Positions 34,409 to 41,403 of a DNA stretch of 64,000 nucleotides are shown piece after piece. The DNA is taken from the NCBI GenBank assembly GCA_963850915.1, contig CAWKND010000011.1, forward strand, positions 62,001-126,000. The letters are read 5' to 3'. The stretch is from CAVTWH01 sp963850915 (GTDB taxonomy: Bacteria > Actinomycetota > Actinomycetes > Mycobacteriales > Micromonosporaceae). The stretch's first letter is position 1. Every line of letters starts with the position of its first letter. The notes beneath the pieces were generated by a model. That model was not told the origin of the DNA, searched no databases, and saw only the letters and a list, made by a program, of their open reading frames with translations. Both the position numbers and the translations under genes were made by a program.

Positions 34409-34978
34409 CTACTCCAGTACCGCCAGCACCCGGTCAAGCGCGGTGGACCAGGGCCGGGCGGCCACCACCGGTACCCCCACCGCGACGGCCTGCTGCGCCA
34501 GCCACTGGTCGTACCCCCGGCTCACCTCTGCCCGCTTCTGCTGCGCACCCGCATGCGGCTCGCGTACCAGGAAATTCGCGGCGATCTGGGCGGCGTCCGG
34601 CTCGTGCAGCAGCACCGCGCGTACCCCCGGAACCGGCGCGCACGGCAGCAGGTAGTCGCCCTCGATGACCACCGGGGTCTTCGTCTCCAGATGGTTGGCA
34701 ACGACGGCCTGGACCGCGGGTACCAGCGCCCGCGCGACCCTGATCTGCAGCTGCACGATCTCCTCCACCGGAAGCTGCCCGGGGTCCGGATGGGTGGCCC
34801 AGAAGTGCAGGTCCGGTTGGTGCTCCGGAGTGGTCATCACCTGCACGGCTTCGACGATGTCGTCGACCTCGACCAGCGGCCAGCGCAGCCGGGCGGCGAG
34901 CGGATAGCTGACCGTCGACTTGCCGACGCCCGAGGCGCCCATCAGGAGTACGACACCGGGGCGGGGGGTGGAGACCAC
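34409..34978 (-). CDS. P-loop ATP/GTP-binding protein (2-phosphoglycerate-kinase-like)
   Basis: 189 aa. The GVVLLMGASGVGKSTVS segment is a Walker A motif near the N-terminus. VEVDDIVEAVQ and VVIEGDYLLPC follow, a layout seen in small-molecule kinases resembling 2-phosphoglycerate kinase or adenylylsulfate-kinase folds. The GTG at about 34978 is chosen because the P-loop strand needs these residues; the ATG inside the motif is too late. It is divergent from the GntR gene with a ~33-bp gap. Substrate unknown. Confidence 0.75.
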   Translation of the reverse strand: MVSTPRPGVVLLMGASGVGKSTVSYPLAARLRWPLVEVDDIVEAVQVMTTPEHQPDLHFWATHPDPGQLPVEEIVQLQIRVARALVPAVQAVVANHLETKTPVVIEGDYLLPCAPVPGVRAVLLHEPDAAQIAANFLVREPHAGAQQKRAEVSRGYDQWLAQQAVAVGVPVVAARPWSTALDRVLAVLE

Positions 34979-35011
34979 ACAGCGGAATCTATCCCTGGCA
35001 TGCTTGGGGGC

Positions 35012-35680
35012 GTGACCGAAGTGGCCCTGACCCAGCCGAACGGCGAGCTGACGAGCCTCAGCCTGGTCGAGCTGGCGGTGGCCCGGCTGAAGTACGAGAT
35101 CCTCTCCGGCGCCACCGATCCCGGTGAGCGCCTGGTCGAGGAGCAGCTCACCCGGCGGCTCGGGATCAGCCGCGCGCCCCTGCGCGAGGCGCTGCGCCTC
35201 CTGGCTGAGCAGGGACTTGTCGAGCACACCCCGCGCCGTGGCTCGCGGGTGGCCACCCTCTCCGACCGCGACGTGCACGAGCTGTACGCGGTCCGCGACG
35301 TACTCGAGCAGCACGTGGTGGCGAGCGCGATCCCGCTGGTCGCGCCGGCCAATCTGGACGGCATGCGGGCCGCGCTGCTGACCATGCGGTCGGCCGCCGA
35401 CTCGGGCAACCGGCTGGTGATCGCCGACGCGCACCGCGGCTTCCACGTGGCGCTCGCCGCGCTCGGCGGCAACCGCCAGCTCTCCCTGGTCTACGACCAG
35501 ATCCTCACCAAGATCCAGCTCTACATGGCGGTCAACCTGCGGCGCGAGGCCGAGACAACCGCCGACCCGCTGGACGGGGTACGCCGCCACGAGCGCCTGC
35601 TGGTGGCCCTGGAGACCGGCGACCCCCAGGTGGTCCTAACCGCCCTGGCCACCCACGGCGCCCAGTCCTACCTCGGCTGA
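35012..35680 (+). CDS. GntR-family regulator (FadR/FCD subfamily)
   Basis: 222 aa. The winged helix is LKYEILSGATDPGERLVEEQLTRRLGISRAPLREALRLLAEQGLVEHTPRRGSRVA (about 28-83). The all-helical FCD ligand domain has the metal-binding-like pattern D...H..FH (NRLVIADAHRGFHVAL) and RRHERLLVALETGD. GTG 35012 follows GGGGGC; an ATG at 35000 is possible. It is the first gene upstream of the ureide-hydrolysis operon and co-directional with it, so it is the likely regulator. The candidate effector is a pathway intermediate. Confidence 0.9.
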   Translation: MTEVALTQPNGELTSLSLVELAVARLKYEILSGATDPGERLVEEQLTRRLGISRAPLREALRLLAEQGLVEHTPRRGSRVATLSDRDVHELYAVRDVLEQHVVASAIPLVAPANLDGMRAALLTMRSAADSGNRLVIADAHRGFHVALAALGGNRQLSLVYDQILTKIQLYMAVNLRREAETTADPLDGVRRHERLLVALETGDPQVVLTALATHGAQSYLG

Positions 35681-35692
35681 GCCGGCCGGCAA

Positions 35693-35753
35693 GATCGCGA
35701 TGAGATCGTCGGAAGTGTAGTGGGACTGCACTTCCGACGATCTGTTCGCGATC
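35693..35753. repeat. 61-bp near-perfect inverted repeat (hairpin) upstream of atzF
   Basis: Left arm 35693-35717 and right arm 35729-35753 are complementary over 23 of 25 positions, with an 11-nt loop (TAGTGGGACTG). It starts 12 bp after the GntR stop. It could end the GntR transcript or be one copy of a dispersed palindromic element. No T-run follows. Confidence 0.85.
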
Positions 35754-35821
35754 ATGCTGGCGGCACGGTGAGCCCGCCGTCATGCGTGCGTTACATGCGA
35801 GCGCTTTGGCCGAAATCAAAC

Positions 35822-35829
35822 TGTCGACA
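35822..35829. promoter_or_regulatory. Candidate GntR operator
   Basis: TGTCGACA, a palindrome of the GT-N2-AC class used by FadR-type regulators, 9 bp before the atzF start codon. It is short, so it is only a candidate. Confidence 0.35.
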
Positions 35830-35838
35830 ATCGAGAGT

Positions 35839-37765
35839 ATGCAAACCGCTCCGCACCGGCGTACACCTGTCGACGGCACGCTCGACATCGAGCGGCTGCG
35901 CTCGGCGTACCGGGCCGGGCGGTTTACGCCGGTGGACGTCGTGGAGGAGATTCTCGACCGGATTCGCTCCCGTGGCGAGGACCACGTGTGGATCAGCCGG
36001 GTACCCGATGCCGAACTGCTCGCCGCCGCGGCCGCCGCCGACCTCGACGCGCCGCTCGGCGGCATCCCGTTCGCCGTCAAGGACAACATCGACGTGGCCG
36101 GGCTACCGACCACCGCCGCCTGCCCCGACTTCGCCTACCTGCCACGCACCACCGCGGCCACCGCGCAGCGCCTGCTGGATGCCGGCGCGCTGCTGGTCGG
36201 CAAGACGAACATGGACCAGTTCGCCACCGGCCTCGAACGGCACCCGGTCGCCCTACGGGGCCTGCGAGAGCGTCTTCGGCGGCGGGCTGATCGCGGGCGG
36301 ATCCAGCTCCGGCTCGGCCGTCGCGGTCGCCGCCGGGCTGTGCAGCTTTTCCCTGGGTACCGACACGGCCGGCTCCGGTCGGGTACCCGCCGCGCTCAAC
36401 GGAATCGTCGGCGTGAAGCCCACCCGTGGCCTGCTCAGTACCGTCGGAGTCGTACCGGCCTGCCGCTCGCTGGACTGCGTCTCGGTCTTCGCCCGTACCG
36501 TCCCGGATGCGGCACTCGTCGCCTGCCTGGCCGGCGGTCCACCGATCGGACCCTGGGACCGGCAACCCGACACGCCACCCACATTCGTTGCGCCGCAACA
36601 GCTCCGGCTCGGCGTACCGGACATGGCCGAGCTCGACTTCGCCGGTGACGAGCAGATGCGGACAGCGTTCGCGGCAGCCGTGGCGCGTGCCGGCGCGGTG
36701 GTGGCCGAGGTGGTACCGGTCCGCCTGGCCCCGTTCCTGGAGGCCGGCGACCTGCTGTACCGGGACGCGCTGGTCGCCGAGCGCCTCGCCGACCTCGGTG
36801 ACTTCCTCGCCGCCCGGCCGGATTCGGTACTCCCGGTGACCCGCCAGGTCATCGAGTCCGGCGCCCGGTACGACGCCGCCGAACTCTTCCGCGCCCAGCA
36901 CCGGCTGCGCGAACTGGCCGCCTGGTCGGCGGATGTGTTCGCCGACATCGACGTACTTCTGCTGCCCACCATCCCGACCACGTTCACGCTGGCCGACCTG
37001 GAGCGGGAGCCGATCCGGCACAACCTGACGCTCGGCCGCTTCACCCAGTTCGTCAATCTGCTGGACCTCGCCGCGGTGGCGGTACCGGCCGGGTCCACAG
37101 TGGACGGTCGGCCGGCCGGCATCTCGGTGATCGGCCCGGCTTTCAGTGACGCCACCCTCGCCGCCCTGGGCGAGCGCCTCGCCACCGGCGGGGTCCCCGG
37201 TGCGGATCGCGCTGGGCCGGCGCCGGCCCCCTCCCCCGGCGCCGCCCTCCTCTCGCCACCCGTCCTCTCCCCGCCCTCCCCCGCCCCGCTCGCCCGCTCC
37301 GCACCGACGGCAACCGCCGAGCCGGCAGGAGGGGACGGCGTGGTGATGGCCGTGGTGGGTAAGCATCTGCGCGGCGAACCGAAGCACCACGAGCTGTCGA
37401 CTCGGGGCGCCCAATTCCACGGCGCCGCGCGGACCGCTCCGGTGTACCGCCTCTACCGGCTGGCCAGCGGGCTGCCCGGACTCGTCCGGGTGGCCGGCGG
37501 GGGGGCCGCGATCGAGGTCGAGTTGTGGCGGCTACCCAGCGCGGAGGTGGGCGGCTTCCTCGCCGGAGTCGGTGCGCCGCTGTCGATCGGGCGCGTGTTG
37601 CTCGCCGACGGTACGCAGCACGCCGGCTTCCTGTGCGAGGCGTACGCCGTCGCGGGCGCCACCGACATCACCGTCCACGGCGGCTGGCGGGCTTACCTCG
37701 CCGCCACCGAACTCGGCCGGACGGAACAAGCCACCGGAACCGCACCAGCAGAGGAGGACAGATGA
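35839..37765 (+). pseudogene. atzF: Allophanate hydrolase AtzF, disrupted by one apparent extra base
   Basis: It hydrolyses allophanate to CO2 and ammonia. ATG 35839. The amidase-signature domain has catalytic Lys81 in FAVKDNIDVAG. After MDQFATGL the next conserved piece (NGTRSPYGACESVFGG...GGSSSGSAVAVAAG, then TDTAGSGRVPAALNGIVG with the Ser nucleophile) lies in another frame. Deleting one base at 36235-36238 joins them. The rest runs to 37765, through a Pro/Ala/Ser-rich linker (about 37205-37335), to the AtzF C-terminal domain (MAVVGKHLRGEPKHHELSTRG...YAVAGATDITVHGGWRAYL). TGA overlaps the next ATG. As printed it is inactive; the intact operon suggests an artefact or recent loss. Confidence 0.88.
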
Positions 37766-38535
37766 CCCACACCGCCACCGAACCGGAAACCGGCAGTACG
37801 CCGGTCGGCGGCTCCCCGCGCATCGGCCCGGTACGGGCCACGCCGTACACCTGGCCGTATGACGGCTCGGTCGACGTGGCACGGGTCGCGCTGATCTGCA
37901 TCGACTGGCAGACCGACTTCTGCGGGCCGGGCGGCTACGTCGACTCGATGGGGTACGACATCGGGTTGACCCGGGCCGGCCTGCCGAACACCGCCAAACT
38001 CCTGGCGCACGCCCGATCGCTGGGCATGACGGTGATCCACACCCGGGAGGGGCACGACACCGACCTCTCCGACCTGCCGGCCAACAAGCGCTGGCGCTCG
38101 GCGCAGATCGGTGCCGAGATCGGCTCGCTGGGCCCGTGCGGCCGCATCCTCACCAAGGGCGAGCCGGGCTGGGAGATCGTACCCGAGGTGGCTCCGGTGG
38201 CCGGTGAAGTGATCATCGACAAGCCGGGCAAGGGCGCGTTCTACGCCACCAACCTGGATCTGGTACTGCGCACCAAGGGGATCACCCACATCATCCTGAC
38301 CGGCATCACCACCGACGTGTGCGTGCACACGACGATGCGGGAAGCCAACGACCGCGGGTACGAGTGCGTGATCCTCTCCGACTGCACCGGCGCCACGGAT
38401 CCGGGCAACCACACCGCCGCACTGCACATGGTGACGATGCAGGGCGGCGTGTTCGGCTGCGTCTCCACGTCAGACGACATCATCGCCGGTACGTCCGGCA
38501 CGTCATTCGCCGGGACATTGGGAGCCACATCATGA
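37762..38535 (+). CDS. biuH: Biuret-hydrolase-like cysteine hydrolase (isochorismatase family)
   Basis: 257 aa. An isochorismatase-fold amidohydrolase with the triad Asp48 (CIDWQTDF), Lys154 (IIDKPGKGAF) and Cys187 (GITTDVCVHTT), plus the cis-peptide region. The sequence ANKRWRSAQIG...GPCGRILTKGEPGWEIVPE closely matches what I recall of Rhizobium BiuH, whose triad I remember as D36/K142/C175: the same spacing, shifted by 12. It would turn biuret into allophanate plus ammonia, the substrate of AtzF encoded just upstream. It starts with ATG overlapping the atzF stop, and its TGA overlaps the next ATG. Confidence 0.85.
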   Translation: MTHTATEPETGSTPVGGSPRIGPVRATPYTWPYDGSVDVARVALICIDWQTDFCGPGGYVDSMGYDIGLTRAGLPNTAKLLAHARSLGMTVIHTREGHDTDLSDLPANKRWRSAQIGAEIGSLGPCGRILTKGEPGWEIVPEVAPVAGEVIIDKPGKGAFYATNLDLVLRTKGITHIILTGITTDVCVHTTMREANDRGYECVILSDCTGATDPGNHTAALHMVTMQGGVFGCVSTSDDIIAGTSGTSFAGTLGATS

Positions 38536-39221
38536 AGGCCACCGTCGAGGCACTCCCCTACGCGTACACCTTCGACCCGGCCACCACGGCACTGGTCGTC
38601 ATCGACATGCAGCGGGACTTCCTGGAGCCGGGCGGCTTCGGCGAAACGCTCGGCAACGACGTCAGCCAGCTGCGCCGTACCATCGCGCCGACCGAGGCGC
38701 TGCTGGCCGGCTGCCGGGAACTCGGGCTGCTCATCATCCACACCCGGGAAGGTCACCTCCCCGACCTCTCCGACTGCCCGCCGGCCAAGCTGGCCCGCGG
38801 CGCCCCGAGCATGCGGATCGGCGATCCCGGTCCGCGTGGCCGGATCCTGATCCGGGGCGAGGAGGGGCACTCAATAGTCGACGAGCTCGCTCCGGCGCCC
38901 GGCGAGACCGTCATCGACAAGCCCGGCAAGGGCGCCTTCTACGCCACCGAACTCGGCGACCTGTTGTCCGCCAGCGGAATCAAGAGTCTGGTGGTCACCG
39001 GGGTCACCACCGAGGTCTGCGTACACACGACGGTACGCGAGGCAAACGACCGCGGGTACGAGTGCCTGGTCCTGGAGGACTGTGTCGGCTCGTACTTCCC
39101 GGAGTTCCAACGCATCGGCATCGAGATGATCGCAGCGCAGGGCGGCATCTTCGGTTGGGTCAGCAGCTCCCCCGCTTTTCTCGCCGCGCTACGGGCTGCC
39201 GTGGCGCCCTCGGCTTCGTGA
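38532..39221 (+). CDS. Second isochorismatase-family cysteine hydrolase (possible triuret hydrolase)
   Basis: 229 aa. Paralogue of the preceding gene with the same triad layout: Asp25 (VVIDMQRDF), Lys130 (VIDKPGKGAF), Cys163 (GVTTEVCVHTT). It shares IHTREGH, GRIL and REANDRGYEC with the first but differs around the active site (PAKLARGAPSM in place of ANKRWRSAQIG), so its substrate should be related but different. Triuret, which the known TrtA hydrolyses to biuret, is the most economical guess. A ureido acid such as ureidoacrylate is an alternative. ATGA overlap upstream; the permease follows 11 bp downstream. Confidence 0.8.
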   Translation: MKATVEALPYAYTFDPATTALVVIDMQRDFLEPGGFGETLGNDVSQLRRTIAPTEALLAGCRELGLLIIHTREGHLPDLSDCPPAKLARGAPSMRIGDPGPRGRILIRGEEGHSIVDELAPAPGETVIDKPGKGAFYATELGDLLSASGIKSLVVTGVTTEVCVHTTVREANDRGYECLVLEDCVGSYFPEFQRIGIEMIAAQGGIFGWVSSSPAFLAALRAAVAPSAS

Positions 39222-39232
39222 AGGGACCCGCA

Positions 39233-40885
39233 ATGGTCAAGCTAGCCAAGAGCGAAAGTTCGCTCGCGCTCCCGTTCTGGGTGCGCGGCGATACCAACGC
39301 CTTCTCCGGACTGGGCATCAACGTACTGGTCAACGTACTCACGCTGACCTCGCTCTGCCTCTTCGTGGTGCACCTGCCGGCGAAGCACGTCTACGGCTCG
39401 ATCCTGCCGGCACTGGGCATCGCGCTCGTCGTCGGCAACGTCTACTACTCGTTCCTGGCGCGCCGGCTGGCCCGCCGGGAGAACCGCGACAACGTGACCG
39501 CGATGCCTTACGGGCCAAGCGTTCCGCACATGTTCATCGTGGTCTTCCTGATCATGCTGCCGATCTACGTGAAGACCAAGGACGCGGAGCAGGCCTGGGA
39601 GGCCGGTGTCGCGTGGGCCTTCATCATCGGCGTGATCGTGATGATCGGGGCCTTCGTCGGCCCGATCATCCGCAAGTTCGCCCCGCGGGCGGCCATGCTG
39701 GGTACCCTCGCCGGCATCTCGATCACCTTCATCTCGATGCTGCCCGCGGCCCGGATGTGGGCACTGGCCTGGGTTGCCCTGCCGGTGTTCGCGCTGTTGC
39801 TGATCGGCCTGCTCACCGACATCAAGCTGCCGTTCAACTTCCCGATCGGGCTGGCCGGCCTGCTCGTCGGTACCGCCATCGCCTGGATCGGCGGGCAGAT
39901 GTCCGGACCGGACGTGACCACGGCCGCCAAGGACATCGCCATCTCGATCCCGACGCTGCACTTCGGCCTGCTCTTCTCCGGCCTGTCGCACATCGGCCCG
40001 CTGCTGGCCACCGCCATTCCGCTGGGCGTCTACAACTTCACCGAGGGTATGTCCAATGTGGAGAGTGCCGCCGCTGCTGGTGACTCGTACAACCTGCGCA
40101 GCGTACTGCTGGCCGACGGTATCGGTGCCGTGATCGGTTCGGCACTGGGCTCACCGTTCCCGCCCGCGGTCTACATCGGCCACCCGGGCTGGAAGAAGGC
40201 CGGCGGGCGTACCGGGTACTCGATGGCGACCGGCATCGTGATCGCACTGCTCTGCTTCTTCGGCCTCTTCGGGCTGCTGGGTGCGATCTTCCCGTTGCCG
40301 GCGATCGTGCCGATCCTGCTCTACATCGGCCTGCTCATCGGTGCGCAAGCGTTCCAGTTCACGCCACGGGCACACGCGGCGGCCATCATCGCGGCGCTCA
40401 TCCCGAACATCGCCTCCTGGGCGGCCGGCATGATCGACAACGCGCTGGGCGCCGCCGGTACCAGCGCGCAGGCGGTCGGCGAGGCCAACCTGGAGAACGC
40501 CGGAGTCGTCTACAACGGGCTCAATACGTTGGGACAGGGCGCGATCCTCGCCGGCCTGTTCCTCGGCGCCATCGTCGCGTTCATCATCGACAAGCGGTTG
40601 ATCCCGGCCGCCGTGTTCGCCGCGATCGCCTCGGCGCTCTCCTTCGTCGGCCTGATCCACGCGCCGAAGGTGGGCTGGAACGCCGACGGGCCGGTGGCGC
40701 TGGGCTACCTGTTCATGGCGGTGGTACTGCTGCTGTTCGCGCTCACCAAGCCGACCCCGCGGGTACCCGACGCGGAGGAGCTGGCGCTGGAGGCCCAGCA
40801 CGGTGGCCGCGCGGTGACGGTACCGGACCAGTCGCCGGCACCCGACTCGGCCGAGGAGGAGCTGGCCGCCACGCTCCCCGCCTAG
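39233..40885 (+). CDS. NCS2/SLC23-like permease (purine/ureide type)
   Basis: 550 aa, about 12-14 transmembrane helices. Typical segments include TAMPYGPSVPHMFIVVFLIMLPIY, GTLAGISITFISMLPAA, ATAIPLGVYNFTEGMSNVESAAAAGDSYN and ADGIGAVIGSALGSPFPPAVYIGHPGWKKAGGRTGYS, which fit the nucleobase-ascorbate/AzgA-like scaffold. The C-terminus is a hydrophilic acidic tail. ATG 39233 has AAGGGA in front. As the fourth gene of the ureide operon it probably imports the substrate (biuret, triuret or a precursor such as uric acid). Specificity is not visible. Confidence 0.85.
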   Translation: MVKLAKSESSLALPFWVRGDTNAFSGLGINVLVNVLTLTSLCLFVVHLPAKHVYGSILPALGIALVVGNVYYSFLARRLARRENRDNVTAMPYGPSVPHMFIVVFLIMLPIYVKTKDAEQAWEAGVAWAFIIGVIVMIGAFVGPIIRKFAPRAAMLGTLAGISITFISMLPAARMWALAWVALPVFALLLIGLLTDIKLPFNFPIGLAGLLVGTAIAWIGGQMSGPDVTTAAKDIAISIPTLHFGLLFSGLSHIGPLLATAIPLGVYNFTEGMSNVESAAAAGDSYNLRSVLLADGIGAVIGSALGSPFPPAVYIGHPGWKKAGGRTGYSMATGIVIALLCFFGLFGLLGAIFPLPAIVPILLYIGLLIGAQAFQFTPRAHAAAIIAALIPNIASWAAGMIDNALGAAGTSAQAVGEANLENAGVVYNGLNTLGQGAILAGLFLGAIVAFIIDKRLIPAAVFAAIASALSFVGLIHAPKVGWNADGPVALGYLFMAVVLLLFALTKPTPRVPDAEELALEAQHGGRAVTVPDQSPAPDSAEEELAATLPA

Positions 40886-40911
40886 CCACCGCGGTTGGAT
40901 CACGGTAGACC

Positions 40912-40950
40912 AGGGTGTGCCGGCCGGCCGGGGGGTCGGCCGGCGCACCC
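40912..40950 (+). promoter_or_regulatory. Hairpin between permease and AtzH-like gene
   Basis: Arms 40912-40924 and 40938-40950 pair over 13 bp with one G-T pair. A short TT follows. It could partly terminate or process the transcript, lowering expression of the last gene. Confidence 0.5.
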
Positions 40951-40973
40951 TTACCAGGAGCGCAGGAGGCGAG

Positions 40974-41345
40974 ATGGAGATCAACCAGGCGGCCGTGGTC
41001 GCCGAGGTGACCGAGGCGTTCCAGGCGTACGAGAAGGCGCTCGTGGACGGTGACAACGAGACCCTGCTCGGGTACTTCTGGGGTGATCCGGCGCTGGTCC
41101 GGTTCGGGCTCGCCGACGAGCAGCGCGGCTACGATCAGCTGCGCGACTGGCGGATGGCCCAGGGTCCGCTGCCCGGCCGGCGCCTCTACGACACCGTGGT
41201 CAGCACCTTCGGTACCGACGCGGCCGTGGTGACCACCGGCTTCGACTACCCCGACACGGGTGCTCCGGGTCGGCAGTCGCAGACCTGGATTCGTACCCCC
41301 GTGGGTTGGCGCATTGTCGGCGCCCACGTGTCGCACCCGGCCTGA
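40974..41345 (+). CDS. AtzH/HpxZ-like (DUF3225) protein
   Basis: 123 aa. NTF2-like cone fold: AEVTEAFQAYEKALVDGDNETLLGYFWGDPALVRFGLADEQRGYDQLRDWRMAQ and the ending TWIRTPVGWRIVGAHVSH match DUF3225 (HpxZ of oxalurate and AtzH of cyanuric-acid catabolism, by memory). Biochemical role not settled; such proteins accompany amidases that act on carbamoyl compounds. ATG 40974 follows CAGGAGGCGAG. Its position at the end of the operon supports the ureide reading. Confidence 0.78.
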   Translation: MEINQAAVVAEVTEAFQAYEKALVDGDNETLLGYFWGDPALVRFGLADEQRGYDQLRDWRMAQGPLPGRRLYDTVVSTFGTDAAVVTTGFDYPDTGAPGRQSQTWIRTPVGWRIVGAHVSHPA

Positions 41346-41403
41346 CCCGACGGGCGCCGGCCGGCCATCGTCGCCCGCGCGCGCGTAGCCCAGCCCGTCG
41401 CGG

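Noticed and set aside
35700..35760. Transposon end or IS remnant at the 61-bp inverted repeat
   Set aside because: No transposase fragment or target-site duplication is visible around it, so it is reported only as an inverted repeat.
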